Shown: positions 11,394 through 24,273 of the stretch, piece after piece | How the letters are laid out: every line of letters starts with the position of its first letter | How positions within the stretch are numbered: position 1 is the first letter of the stretch | From: Microplitis mediator | Lineage: Eukaryota > Arthropoda > Insecta > Hymenoptera > Braconidae | Reading direction: 5' to 3' | NCBI RefSeq assembly: GCF_029852145.1 | Contig: NC_079978.1 | Location: forward strand, 19,139,774-19,203,773 | Length of the DNA: 64,000 bases | Notes under the pieces: model-generated | What the model was told of the DNA's origin: nothing | What the model saw: only the letters and a program-made list of their open reading frames with translations | Database searches by the model: none | Made by a program: the position numbers and the translations under genes

Positions 11394-14300
11394 GAGACTA
11401 GTTTCCCATCGGAAATTTCCCGAGGAACACGAACGTGAAAGTACTTTAGCTGAGCAGTCGCTAGATTCGTCAGAATCAATCAAAAAGCCCCGGAAGATCG
11501 AAATAATTCAGGTCTTGCCGTTTCACTTCGTCTTTTGATTCTGATTTTTTTTGGAAATTAGCTATTTGACACTAGTTTCCTATCGGAAATTTCCCGAGGA
11601 ACACGATCAGGAAAGTAGTTTAGCTGAGCAGTCCCTAGATTCGTCAGAATCAATCAAAATGCCCCGGAAAGATAGAAATAATTCAGGTCTTGCCGTTTCA
11701 CTTCGTCTTTTGATTCTGATTTTTTTCGAAAATTAGCTACTTGACACTAGTTTCCCATCGAAAATTTCCCGAGGAACACGATCGTGAAAGTACTTTAGCT
11801 AAGCAGACGCTAGATTCGTCAGAATCAATCAAAAAGCCCCGGAAGATAGAAATAATTCAGGTCTTGCCGTTTCACTCCATCTTTTGATTCTGATTTTTTT
11901 CGAAAATTAGCTACTTGACACTAGTTTCCCATCGGAAATTTCCCGAGGAACACGATCAGGAAAGTAGTTTAGCTGAGCAGTCCCTAGATTCGTCAGAATC
12001 AATCATAATGCCCCGGAAGATAGAAATAATTCAGGTCTTGCCGTTTCACTTCGTCTTTTGATTCTGATTTTTTTCGAAAATTAGCTATTTGACACTAGTT
12101 TCCCATCGGAAATTTCCCAAGGAACACGATCGTGAAAGTACTTTAGCTGAGCAGTCGTTAGATTCGTCAGAATCAATCAAAAAGCCCCGGAAGATCGAAA
12201 TAATTCAGGTCTTGCCGTTTCACTTCGTCTTTTGATTCTGATTTTTTTCGAAAATTAGCTACTTGACACTAGTTTCCCATCGAAAATTTCCCGAAGAACA
12301 CGATCAGGAAAGTACTTTAGCTAAGCAGACGCTAGATTCGTCAGAATCAATCAAAAACCCCGGAAGATAGAAATAATTCAGGTCTTGCCGTTTCACTTCG
12401 TCTTTTGATTCTGATTTTTTTCGAAAATTAGCTATTTGACACTAGTATCCCATCGGAAATTTCCCAAGGAACACGATCGTGAAAGTACTTTAGCTGAGCA
12501 GTCGTTAGATTCGTCAGAATCAATCAAAAAGCCCCGGAAGATCGAAATAATTCAGGTCTTGCCGTTTCACTTCGTCTTTTGATTCTGATTTTTTTCGAAA
12601 ATTAGCTACTTGACACTAGTTTCCCATCGAAAATTTCCCGAAGAACACGATCAGGAAAGTACTTTAGCTAAGCAGACGCTAGATTCGTCAGAATCAATCA
12701 TAATGCCCCGGAAGATAGAAATAATTCAGGTCTTGCCGTTTCACTTCGTCTTTTGATTCTGATTTTTTTCGAAAATTAGCTATTTGACACTAGTTTCCCA
12801 TCGGAAATTTCCCGAGGAACACGATCAGGAAAGTAGTTTAGCTGAGCAGTCCCTAGATTCGTCAGAATCAATCATAATGCCCCGGAAGATAGAAATAATT
12901 CAGGTCTTGCCGTTTCACTTCGTCTTTTGATTCTGATTTTTTTCGAAAATTAGCTATTTGACACTAGTTTTCCATCGGAAATTTCCCGAGGAACACGATC
13001 GTAAAAGTACTTTAGCTGAGCAGTCGCTAGATTCGTCAGAATCAATCAAAAAGCCCCGGAAGATCGAAATAATTCAGGTCTTGCCGTTTCACTTCGTCTT
13101 TTGATTCTGATTTTTTTTGAAAATTAGCTATTTGACACTAGTTTCCTATCGGAAATTTCCCGAGGAACACGATCAGGAAAGTAGTTTAGCTGAGCAGTCC
13201 CTAGATTCGTCAGAATCAATCAAAAACCCCGGAAGATAGAAATAATTCAGGTCTTGCCGTTTCACTTCGTCTTTTGATTCTGATTTTTTTCGAAAATTAG
13301 CTATTTGACACTAGTTTCCCATCGGAAATTTCCCAAGGAACACGATCGTGAAAGTACTTTAGCTGAGCAGTCGTTAGATTCGTCAGAATCAATCAAAAAG
13401 CCCCGGAAGATCGAAATAATTCAGGTCTTGCCGTTTCACTTCGTCTTTTGATTCTGATTTTTTTCGAAAATTAGCTACTTGACACTAGTTTCCCATCGAA
13501 AATTTCCCGAAGAACACGATCAGGAAAGTACTTTAGCTAAGCAGACGCTAGATTCGTCAGAATCAATCATAATGCCCCGGAAGATAGAAATAATTCAGGT
13601 CTTGCCGTTTCACTTCGTCTTTTGATTCTGATTTTTTTCGAAAATTAGCTATTTGACACTAGTTTCCCATCGGAAATTTCCCGAGGAACACGATCAGGAA
13701 AGTAGTTTAGCTGAGCAGTCCCTAGATTCGTCAGAATCAATCATAATGCCCCGGAAGATAGAAATAATTCAGGTCTTGCCGTTTCACTTCGTCTTTTGAT
13801 TCTGATTTTTTTCGAAAATTAGCTATTTGACACTAGTTTTCCATCGGAAATTTCCCGAGGAACACGATCGTAAAAGTACTTTAGCTGAGCAGTCGCTAGA
13901 TTCGTCAGAATCAATCAAAAAGCCCCGGAAGATCGAAATAATTCAGGTCTTGCCGTTTCACTTCGTCTTTTGATTCTGATTTTTTTTGAAAATTAGCTAT
14001 TTGACACTAGTTTCCTATCGGAAATTTCCCGAGGAACACGATCAGGAAAGTAGTTTAGCTGAGCAGTCCCTAGATTCGTCAGAATCAATCAAAAACCCCG
14101 GAAGATAGAAATAATTCAGGTCTTGCCGTTTCACTTCGTCTTTTGATTCTGATTTTTTTCGAAAATTAGCTATTTGACACTAGTTTCCCATCGGAAATTT
14201 CCCAAGGAACACGATCGTGAAAGTACTTTAGCTGAGCAGTCGTTAGATTCGTCAGAATCAATCAAAAAGCCCCGGAAGATCGAAATAATTCAGGTCTTGC

Positions 14301-15739
14301 CGTTTCACTTCGTCTTTTGATTCTGATTTTTTTCGAAAATTAGCTACTTGACACTAGTTTCCCATCGAAAATTTCCCGAAGAACACGATCAGGAAAGTAC
14401 TTTAGCTAAGCAGACGCTAGATTCGTCAGAATCAATCATAATGCCCCGGAAGATAGAAATAATTCAGGTCTTGCCGTTTCACTTCGTCTTTTGATTCTGA
14501 TTTTTTTCGAAAATTAGCTATTTGACACTAGTTTCCTATCGGAAATTTCCCGAGGAACACGATCAGGAAAGTAGTTTAGCTGAGCAGTCCCTAGATTCGT
14601 CAGAATCAATCATAATGCCCCGGAAGATAGAAATAATTCAGGTCTTGCCGTTTCACTTCGTCTTTTGATTCTGATTTTTTTCGAAAATTAGCTATTTGAC
14701 ACTAGTTTTCCATCGGAAATTTCCCGAGGAACACGATCGTAAAAGTACTTTAGCTGAGCAGTCGCTAGATTCGTCAGAATCAATCAAAAAGCCCCGGAAG
14801 ATCGAAATAATTCAGGTCTTGCCGTTTCACTTCGTCTTTTGATTCTGATTTTTTTTGAAAATTAGCTATTTGACACTAGTTTCCTATCGGAAATTTCCCG
14901 AGGAACACGATCAGGAAAGTAGTTTAGCTGAGCAGTCCCTAGATTCGTCAGAATCAATCAAAATGCCCCGGAAAGATAGAAATAATTCAGGTCTTGCCGT
15001 TTCACTTCGTCTTTTGATTCTGATTTTTTTCGAAAATTAGCTACTTGACACTAGTTTCCCATCGAAAATTTCCCGAGGAACACGATCGTGAAAGTACTTT
15101 AGCTAAGCAGACGCTAGATTCGTCAGAATCAATCAAAAAGCCCCGGAAGATAGAAATAATTCAGGTCTTGCCGTTTCACTCCATCTTTTGATTCTGATTT
15201 TTTTCGAAAATTAGCTATTTGACACTAGTTTCCCATCGGAAATTTCCCGAGGAACACGATCAGGAAAGTAGTTTAGCTGAGCAGTCCCTAGATTCGTCAG
15301 AATCAATCATAATGCCCCGGAAGATAGAAATAATTCAGGTCTTGCCGTTTCACTTCGTCTTTTGATTCTGATTTTTTTCGAAAATTAGCTATTTGACACT
15401 AGTTTTCCATCGGAAATTTCCCGAGGAACACGATCGTGAAAGTACTTTAGCTGAGCAGTCGCTAGATTCGTCAGACTCAATCAAAAAGCCCCGGAAGATC
15501 GAAATAATTCAGGTCTTGCCGTTTCACTTCGTCTTTTGATTCTGATTTTTTCCGAAAATTAGCTATTTGACACTAGTTCCCCATCGGAAATTTCCCGAGG
15601 AACACGATCAGGAAAGTAGTTTAGCTGAGCAGTCCCTAGATTCGTCAGAATCAATCATAATGCCCCGGAAGATAGAAATAATTCAGGTCTTGCCGTTTCA
15701 CTACATCTTTTGATTCTGATTTTCTTTCGAAAATTAGCT
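11394..15739. repeat. Satellite array, ~174-bp monomer, 869-bp higher-order repeat
   Basis: About 25 head-to-tail monomers of 174-175 bp, each containing ACTAGTTTCCCATCGGAAAT, TTAGCTGAGCAG, AGATTCGTCAGAATCAATCA and GTCTTGCCGTTTCACTTCGT. Monomer types differ at fixed positions (for example CGATCGTGAAAG versus CGATCAGGAAAG). The rare variant with a double-T ACACTAGTTTTCC recurs at 12961, 13830 and 14699, exactly 869 bp apart, showing five-monomer higher-order units. Short frames inside are repeat artefacts. Confidence 0.9.
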
Positions 15740-16553
15740 ATTGCACGACTCATGATGCGAAGCATCTGAGATGTGCTTTATGATCGAAAAATTTAATTCG
15801 CCTCACTTCGTTAACTATTTCAATTATTATCCTTTTGTTAGTTTACGGAATTGAGATATGTTGCATACTATTTTGAAGATAATTTAATGGATATTAGTTC
15901 CATACTTTTCAAAAGTTAATTTAGTTCAATAAAAAAGGAAAAAACATCAAAATAGTCTAAAAAAATTTCCTGTCCGTCAAGTATGAAACCCGTAGACACA
16001 ATAACTTACGAAAAAATGCAGTAATTGAATCAAATTTTTTTTTTTTAATTCTTTGAAAGATTTGTAGATCCCCTATTGCTACTGGCTAGGTAATTCAGTG
16101 TCGTTTAATTACAGTTAATAATAGAATAAAAAGGCTGTATAACTATATCTATATATATCGATGTAAAATTAACATGGATGCCGATATATCTATACCTATA
16201 CATTATACGTACTTTTATTCCACCAGGGGCGCTTGCGAATTACCATCCTAGTGTAGCTGTTTTTTTTTTTTGCCTATTGGTAAGCCTGAATTGTTTCAGT
16301 TCAATTTTTTTTTATTTACATATATTTTTTTTGCTTTTGTTATTAATCGAGATATTTTGAGTAGGTTCTTTCATAATTATATAAAAGATACTAATATAAT
16401 TTAAAAAAAAAAAAAAAAAAATATTTAAGGAAAGAAAATTTTATATATTTTTTAAATTTATTCGTGCTTCCCGCCATTTTTTTTATGATCATTTTATTAT
16501 TTCATAATAAATGAGCATTATGAGTCGCGCACTTTTGGATTTTCCAAATTTTT
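15740..16553. repeat. ~814-bp unit A', right flank of satellite
   Basis: Direct repeat of 10575-11393, with a few substitutions and differing lengths of A and T runs. It begins precisely where the last satellite monomer breaks off (AAAATTAGCTATTGCACGAC). Confidence 0.7.
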
Positions 16554-17244
16554 TAATATTATAAATAATATTATAAAACATTATAAATTATAATATATAT
16601 AATTAAAAATATTTATATATATAATTAAAAATCGAGGCGTGCAATTATAATATATATAATTTAAAATAAATATATATATAAAAAGTATAATACAAAAAAA
16701 TTTGTTTTGCATTACCTGTCATTCTTTCTTTTGCTTACCTCACCTACAACTTCTTCAATGAAATTTTATTTCTATGCTCTTATCAGTGAATCGTGATTTT
16801 AATGCAATTTTTTAAATCATTGCCTATGGAGTATTTGTTATTTATTAGAATTATAACTTTTAAAACGATGGTTTTTATATTTTCTATTAATAAAAATTAA
16901 TACTTAATTATTCTAAGTTTATGCTTATACGAGAATTTATAGATTACAAATATATTTTTAAAATTATCCTTATCAGATATTGATAAAAAGTAGGCTTTTG
17001 AAATTTGAGTCCTTCTTATTTTAAGTTATTCATTAATAAATTTATTTTTATATCATTTTAATTTGATATACTGTAAGTCCGAAGAATCTAAGATTAATTT
17101 TTATATTTTTATAACGTTTTCAATATCATAAAAACTAATGATCGTTAACTAACAGATATTTAATTAATACATTACGAATAAAATATATTCTACTATGTTG
17201 TGGAGTAAAATGAACCACAGTGGTTATTTAATGCTAGTTCTTAC
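16554..17244. other. AT-rich spacer, no gene
   Basis: Very AT-rich DNA with simple ATATA runs near 16560-16700 and otherwise no recognisable coding or repeat structure. The last ~50 bp share TACTA/GGAGTAAAAT words with 10187-10500. Confidence 0.4.
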
Positions 17245-18222
17245 TACCCCCCATGGAAAAAATTTATATGTTGAATATATTAAAAATATATTTCTACATA
17301 TAAATCATATATAAACGTAATATAACAAATATATACGTCCAATATACTAAAAATATAAACGAATGTATGCTACATATAAAAAAAATATAAATAGAATATA
17401 TAACTTTTGGCCGATTTTCGTATATATAAAATATATGTTCAATATAATGAAGTTATATGTATAATATATTTTGTATGGATAATCATCAAGGTAGTAAAAG
17501 TTCATAGAAATATATACAAAATATATTGGCTTTATATTTAAAATATAATTAGATAGAATATATTGTGAATATATGTTAAATATATTTAGTTCATAAGGAA
17601 AATATGATAATTAAATATAACCAAAATATATGTGACGTATATTTAAATTATATTAAAGTTAATCCTCTTACACTGGTGTAATTTTATTTTAACACCGGGC
17701 GGAGTTAAAATGAGTCCATTTTTAACACTGCTCTTTTTACAGTGTATACACCTACTATAATCTGCATATATTTTTTTAGAAATACCTACTTATATTTTTA
17801 ATATAATTCAAATATACGTCACATATATTTTGGTTATATTCAATTATCATATTTTCCTTATAAACTAAATACATATATTTAACATATATTCAGAATATAT
17901 TCCATCAATTATATTTTAAATATAAAGCCAATATATTTTGTATATATTTCTTTGAACTTTTACTGCCTTGATGATTATCCATACAAAATATATTATACAT
18001 ATAACTTCATTACATTGAACATATATTTTATATATACGAAAATCGGCCAAAAGTTATATATTCCATATATATTCTATTTATATTTTTTTTATATGTAGCA
18101 TATATTCGTTTATATTTGCAGTATATTGGGCGTATATATTTGTTATATTACGTTTATATATGATTTATATGTAGTAATATATTTTTAATATATTCAACAT
18201 ATAAATTTTTTCCATGGGGGTA
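17245..18222. mobile_element. ~980-bp long-hairpin element
   Basis: Two arms of roughly 400 bp are near-perfect inverted repeats. The left begins TACCCCCCATGGAAAAAATT; the right ends AATTTTTTCCATGGGGGTA. Differences are few substitutions plus small indels. The ~150-bp centre includes a short inverted pair, TACACTGGTGTAA ... TTTTTACAGTGTA (about 17669-17755), possibly a second insertion. A transcript from either strand would fold into a long double-stranded RNA. No coding frame. Confidence 0.75.
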
Positions 18223-18829
18223 GGTTTTTTCAATTTTTTGCTGACAATATGATTAAAACTAAAGAACAAGTTAGATGACATAATATAATGGTCGAAAGAG
18301 ACTATAAAGAGAAAAAGTTAGTATAATTTCAGAACCATTTTAGAACATTATATTTCGATTTATCCGGAAAAAATCCCTTTTTATGTTATTTTTTTAACTT
18401 TTCAGAGCTGATATCTTTTGAACTAATGAACCGATTTTGACGTTTGTGGTGGCAATCGGCGTGTTTTATTGAATTCTAGAGCTAATGAAAATTAAAAATC
18501 GATCCGTTCTGTCGTTTCGAAAATATTTTAAAAATACCGTTATTCACCATTTCTTTTTCCCGCGATATCTCTCGAACGCATTAACTGATTGAAATGGTTA
18601 AGGCAGCGATCGACGCGTTTTATTAAGTTCTAGAGCTGATTAAATTTTGAAGTTGATCGTGGAACTCGTTTCTGAGAAATCAATAAAAATTATCAATACA
18701 TCAATCTAGCAAATTGATATTTACCAAAATTTGACGATTCATTTCCATAAATATTAGTAGTGTTTCTGTAGAAGATAAATATGTTAGGGGATAAAAAAAA
18801 ATTTGTGTTAACCGGAGTTAATAATATAT
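18223..18829. other. IR1 3'-flank with two-fold degenerate repeat
   Basis: Two diverged copies of a ~145-bp unit contain GCGTGTTTTATTGAATTCTAG (18469 onward) and GACGCGTTTTATTAAGTTC (18612 onward). No gene. The IR1 polyadenylation signal AATAAA (minus strand, 18835-18830) follows. Confidence 0.5.
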
Positions 18830-18895
18830 TTTATTGACTAAATACATCAAATAGTTCAATAAATCGAAACAAAATCATCGAATTATTGTTACAAT

Positions 18896-21800
18896 TTATA
18901 TAAAATTTAGGTCTAAGGACTCAAGTAATTGTCGGAATTTAAAGATTTCATTGCGTATAATAATTATAATTGATCTCTGTAATTTTTTACGAGTGTTTTT
19001 AATAATTTCCCTAACCAATTCAAGAACGAAACTCACTAATGAAAAGATTAAACCGATTGCCAGTAAAATAAATGCAAAGGTGACATCTTCAAATTTTATC
19101 GGCCGGTAATAATTATGCGTTGATATATCTTGTCTTACACTATATTTGGCAACTAGTAATTTCAGTATTCGTTCCTGCCATTTGTCGTAAATTAGTGATT
19201 GGTGTAAACGCATGACAAAATTATTAACGCGATCTTTCAATGGCCAACTGTTACGCATTGTCAGTGATCCGAAACCAAACTTCAAACTATTTGCAGGTGA
19301 GTGTAATTTGTATTTAGCAATTAGGACTTCAAGATTATCTTTGGAATCAATACAAGCAATAGATTCACTGGTGTGAATATTTTCTTTACAATTCCAATTG
19401 CCAAATATCATTTTATTTAACAATAATGGATCTCTAATATACTCTTTACAACTATGGGTAGCATAAATGTGTGTGTAACGCGGATCTTTTAGATCATCTA
19501 GAGTCTCGACATTCTTTCTATACTCGGGTTTTGTTAAAAATGTCGCCAGATGCCCAGAAAATGTCGCCTGTATTATCAAAAAATATAAAAATATTACGGA
19601 AAAAAAAATTCGCATCTTTGCGGTGTCCATTCGGGTGTAAATCGAATTATTTATCAGCAGTCTCAAGCACTCAAAGATAGCAAATGATAATCTTGAGTTA
19701 TTTTTTGCTCTGGTTGATAAATAAATAACAATAAAAACCATCAGCAGGATAATTGTTGTTGCAAAGATGGTCAACCAGCCATAGAAATTAAACATTTTTT
19801 CCAATGGTGTCATTAGTCCACGATTGTGGGTCAGTATTATATCATTATCAAAAGTTATTGGATATGACAAGTAATAATAATTGCAAAAAAATATTGATTT
19901 ATTGTAACTAAAATATGTGAAGGGATGTAATACCAAATCTACTGAATGATAGGAAAGCAAAGGGCCAGTACTGGTACGATGTGTTTTGCTGCTGTTTTTA
20001 GCAAAAGTATGAGTTATATTTAGTGTTATATTCAGAAAATCTATTAACCACCACCCGACCATTCCCATGTTCGGGCCCAATTTCTCAACTACGTAATGAA
20101 GATCACTGTTTCTAGTTATATGTTCATTTACAGGCCCACTTGAGTATTGAGAAGCTCGTATTACTTTTATCGCGTAGCCATTAAGATATTTTGTACGATC
20201 AAATATTATATTATCACATATATTCGAACCTGTTGAACATAAATATCAGTATTATTTTTTATAATAGACATTCAAAACATTGAAAAAAAAATTTTTCATG
20301 TCAATCTGTCAGTTTTAACTCAAGTTACAGATGTTTTGATATTTAACTAATCTCCTGAAATCTTGAGTAATGATTCTTGTTCCCGGCAATTTTATTTTTA
20401 TTGAATAAATTAGCCTTACCATTTATATTAAACCCGATTTCCTGGAAATATTGACCTCCAAAAACTCTCCAGTGATCGTTATAATCACCAAAATAGATGT
20501 GATAGAGCCCATACCAAAATGGCGGTGCATAATCAGCAAAAGAGTTCAATGTTATTATATCAATTGTATTTTCTTTATTTTTTGACATTGAACAATAATA
20601 TACTTTACAGTTTTCGAAATTGTATTGAAATTCTCGAAATATACCTAGTATTTCTATTATTTCAAAAGTATGATCTTTGTCAAATATAAACATTGTTTTG
20701 ATTTTTAATAATGGCTTCTGCTGAAATGAATACAATTGAGGAAAGCCGGTTGAGTTATCAAAAATTATTACAAAAGTTCTTATTTCTTGATGCGCTATGA
20801 TTTCATTTGTTATTTTGTATTTATTAGTCACAACAATATCACTAATTTCATTGGGCAATTGGAAATTTTCACCATTTGCCCAATATCCAACTGTTCCCAA
20901 TTCCGTTCCGCAGCTTTCAAACAAATCTCTCTAATTGTAAGAATCAAAAATTACCGAATTAATCAGCTAATCATTGTTATTATTATCATGTAAGTCATTA
21001 AAGTGAATGTTCGCAAACATGCAAGCACCAGCTAGGAAACTCTAAGTCGGAGAACCGAAAAAACTTTTTCGAGCTTTAGCTTACGCGTTAATATCGCATT
21101 GAAATCATGATATTAGTCGAGTATTGAATAAAATAAAAATGACACCCCATCTTTATATCCCGTATGAAAATAACATACATGGTCAAAACATATGATAAAT
21201 ATCAGAAAATATATGTGGCGAATTTAACTATATTTTCTGATATACTTTTTTTTTATATTAAAAATATAATACTTATCTCATACGAGTCCGTATATACTTA
21301 GCATATATAATATATATATACATGTCAGTCATATATAAAGAATATATTTTTATCATATATGGAAATATATATTCTTGTTATACACGAAAACTATATTTTT
21401 ATCATAGAGGAGGGTGGGGCAGAGCGGCCCCCCTAAAATTTTGATAAAAAAAAAATTATATTTTAAATGGTTTTTAAACATTTCAAAATCACTTCTGTAA
21501 ATATAATTAAGCGTTACTTTGGATTTCTTTTGGTAAACTTTTTCAAAAATCAATTGTTAGTTGAAAAATATTAGTGACGTTTGTTTTATGATAAAAACTA
21601 TTAAAAATTTTGGTTCTTCTTTCGTATCCAATAAACATGTAAAATGTAATTTTTCTTCATGTAAATTACTTAAAAAAAAATTCAACTTAATCAAATTCGT
21701 TTAAAATCCAGAAATTTTTTTTTTTTACCTTTTTTAGGGGGTACCCCACTTTGCCGCAAATATTAAAAATTTTTTTTTTCAACGGTAACTGAAAATTTCT

Positions 21801-22551
21801 TCTATTTACTTTGAATATCATTAAAAAAAAAAAGATTTAGCGTATTTGAGTCCTCGAAAAGCTGGTTTTTCCTTAAGTACCCTCTTTTGCCTCTCCCTCC
21901 CCTAAGTTACATATATGAAATACATATATTTACTACTGTATATAATTTTATGTTAAATCGGCCAAAATCTCCATATGACTTTTTTTAATATATAACATTT
22001 TTTTGTTGCAAACATATAAGATTTTATATATTTTAACCAGATATTGTCTTTTTATACGGGTACTAAGTCTTACTTTCATGAATTTTTTATTCGTCTGAGA
22101 TAAGTACCCAGCTATTTTTTTAACTTCTCGCTATGAAAATCAACGATTTTCGAAAAATTTGAAAAGATATTGACACCCTGGTTCCGAAAATAGAGTTTCC
22201 ATCAGGTGCCGATGTTTTTAGGTCTTAGATAAGTATTCTACATATTTTCAAGTTGATGCCTGAGTGTCTGTATGTGCGTGTATGAATTTTCTATAACTTT
22301 CTAAGTACAAACAGAAAAAAAGGATGAACACATTCTTAGTAGGAAATTAAATTATCGCAAAAATCAGTCGGATTATTTTTTCTTATCAAAATTAGATAGT
22401 TAAAAAGTTATTTCAATAAATATTTGATTCATAAAATTTTTCATACCATCATTTTGTTGAATAAAGAGACGCCATTATTATTAATTGTTATATTTATTTG
22501 TCCAGTTACAAAATTTATCAAAAGACTCAAACTCAATATTAAGTTAATCAT
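18896..22551 (-). CDS. Divergent ionotropic receptor IR1 (3 exons, intact, 649 aa)
   Basis: Exons: 22551-22447 (35 codons), 20930-20420 and 20229-18896, splicing in phases 0 and 1. Exon 1 encodes a signal peptide (MINLILSLSLLINFVTG) that ORF calling misses. Exon 2 has the F-E-S-C-G-T-E-L-G-T-V-G-Y-W block. Exon 3 encodes the ligand-binding lobes and channel: M1 near residues 355-377, pore loop with an R-L-L-I-N-N segment, M2 near 412-433 ending in the iGluR-like A-T-F-S-G-H-L-A-T-F motif followed by L-T-K-P, and M3 near 587-611. Length and topology fit insect IRs, chemosensory relatives of glutamate receptors acting in the dendrite membrane of sensory neurons. Intron 2 is only 190 bp, the shortest in the array; intron 1 carries a TE insertion. 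AATAAA lies 61 nt past the stop. The ligand cannot be read from sequence; the subfamily is inferred as divergent. Confidence 0.88.
21158..22060. mobile_element. TIR element inserted in IR1 intron 1 with TA duplication
   Basis: Ends TCCCGTATGAAAAT and ...TTTTTATACGGG. IR2, lacking the insertion, reads CTTTATACTAAG at this point, while IR1 reads CTTTATA [element] TACTAAG, giving a TA duplication at 21156-21157 and 22061-22062. Non-coding, ATATA-rich, with a second element nested inside. Confidence 0.75.
21407..21902. mobile_element. Nested MITE, GGAGGGTGGGGCAGAGCGGC family
   Basis: Begins GAGGAGGGTGGGGCAGAGCG and ends TTTTGCCTCTCCCTCCCC, flanked by TA. It is a diverged relative of 8597-9343, inserted within the larger element 21158-22060. 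Confidence 0.65.
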
Positions 22552-22802
22552 TGCAATGACTCTAAGCTTTTTAGTCGTATACCATTAGAATTGTCTAGCC
22601 CAAAACGAGCTTTCTACTCAACTAAAACCCTTTCTATAACATGGAATAAATTTGAAGGTTATTATTAAATAAAACCACGTGCGTAATATTTTTTATCGGT
22701 CTATCAATCTAACAACGTTAGTTATTTATCTATATTTGACAATTCATTTCGATAAATATTACGAAGTGACTGTTAACCCAGTCACTGTGTGAATAATATA
22801 TA

Positions 22803-22862
22803 TACAGCAGAATACTCGGTGTTGCAATGATGGTTTACCAGCTGTAGAAAATGAACATTTTT
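22803..22862 (-). pseudogene. 60-bp relic of an IR exon 3 (M1 region)
   Basis: The plus strand reads CAGCAGAATACTCGGTGTTG ... TGGTTTACCAGC ... AACATTTTT. This aligns with the M1-coding part of the intact IR exons (CAGCAGGATAATTGTTGTTG ... TGGTCAACCAGCC ... AACATTTTTT) at roughly three-quarters identity. A stop falls where the intact genes have G-W-L-T. It lies upstream of IR1, exactly where a neighbouring IR would stand in the array, and stops abruptly at an AACTTCCCGC-family repeat. Confidence 0.6.
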
Positions 22863-24273
22863 AACTTCCCGCAATGAAAAATGAAAATTTAAAAAAAAAA
22901 GAAGTTATTGGTTTCGGTCCGATTTTCGAAAATCAAGTTTTCACCACAGATACTATAGCCAGGGAACATTTTTTTCAATAATTTGTTCCCAGTCAAATAT
23001 TTACAAGTATAAAATTTATTTTACATTTGACGAATTCAAGTTTCCTAGAGACCGCGTACGTTGTCTACCATCAATACTCTGAATCGATTAGAGTCAAAAG
23101 TAAGTAGAATACCAAAAAGATTCAATGGATGATCCTTCTTATACACTTCTTTCTTCTGCACAGAAAAGTCAATAAAAAAGAATAGTCTATGAGAAAAAAA
23201 GAAAAAAAAAACTTAATATAGACTGGAATCTGCGGAATATCGATGACTTTTAAAAGTGCATTTATAAGATATTACGAGGGATAAAATTCTACCTCTAAAA
23301 GTAACCAGCGGATTTTTATTTGATAACACAATAAAAAATGTAAGGAATGAAAATATTATTGCAGTTGTTCATTGTAATTGAGTAGTCAATCACGATTCCC
23401 AATGGTGTATTTATTTTAGTCAAAATGATATTGCAGACGCATTGTCATATGCATAAAATAATCGTATCAGTAAAAGTAGAGAAAAAGGTTCCTTACTTCC
23501 TTTATAGTAATAGCAGAGGTGATGGTATTATCACTGTGACACCATTGTCACCAGCTTCTGCGAATGAAACTCCAACTTGAATCAAATGACTTTACAGTAG
23601 AAGCAATGAAACCTTAACGGAAGTGCGAAAAACTTTATGTTTTTTTTTTTCACCGATAAAATCATTATCTCAGTTCATTTTTTTTTATTTTACTCTTCTC
23701 CGTCATAAAATTCGAGTACTTTTTAAATGCCGCCATGAAACTCAATGCAGTATTATTATTTTAGTATTCATGTTTATAGAAATTCTTATACTTTTTTTTA
23801 TAGTTTGATTTTAAGTTTTAAAATAAAAAATTAATTATCATGAAAATCCTTAGAGCTTAGTTTAGTTTTCACGTGACGAGTGATTTGATTTTACCAAATT
23901 TATGTATAAATTTTGCACACCTCAAGCATGAATGCGCTGAGGGTGCATTATGGACGGTTTTTTTTCCGGCGATTTTTTTCTCACGAAGATATTTTTACAC
24001 TCTGTTAATTTTAACAAAATAGATAAAATAGAATACTGGCGTACAGAGAATTTATTGAGGAACAATTTACACCTAATATTAAGTTGATCCGTTATTTTAT
24101 AAGTTTGAAATGAATTGTTTCAACTCAAGAAACCAGTGCTGTCGATTATTACGGATGAAACGTCGTAAGCACAATAACTCTAGACAGACATGGCTAATCG
24201 GCTCACCCCTTTAACTTCCCGCTTAGAAAATTGCTAATTTAAAAAAAAAAATAAATAAATAAATTATACTTTA
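22863..24273. other. Non-coding spacer upstream of IR1
   Basis: Starts with a truncated AACTTCCCGC-family repeat and ends with another near 24211. Between them is AT-rich sequence in which I see no gene or clear repeat. Confidence 0.45.

Noticed and set aside
11551..15040. Repeated ~61-codon frames within the satellite
   Set aside because: The same frame recurs in several monomers, and monomers with a one-base difference close it; no promoter or splice context.
11394..15739. CRISPR-like direct repeats
   Set aside because: Repeats are 174 bp, contiguous and without unique spacers, in a eukaryotic genome: a satellite.
10575..16553. LTR retrotransposon with satellite interior
   Set aside because: The two ~815-bp flanks are direct repeats like LTRs, but there is no primer site, polypurine tract, TG/CA end or coding frame between them.
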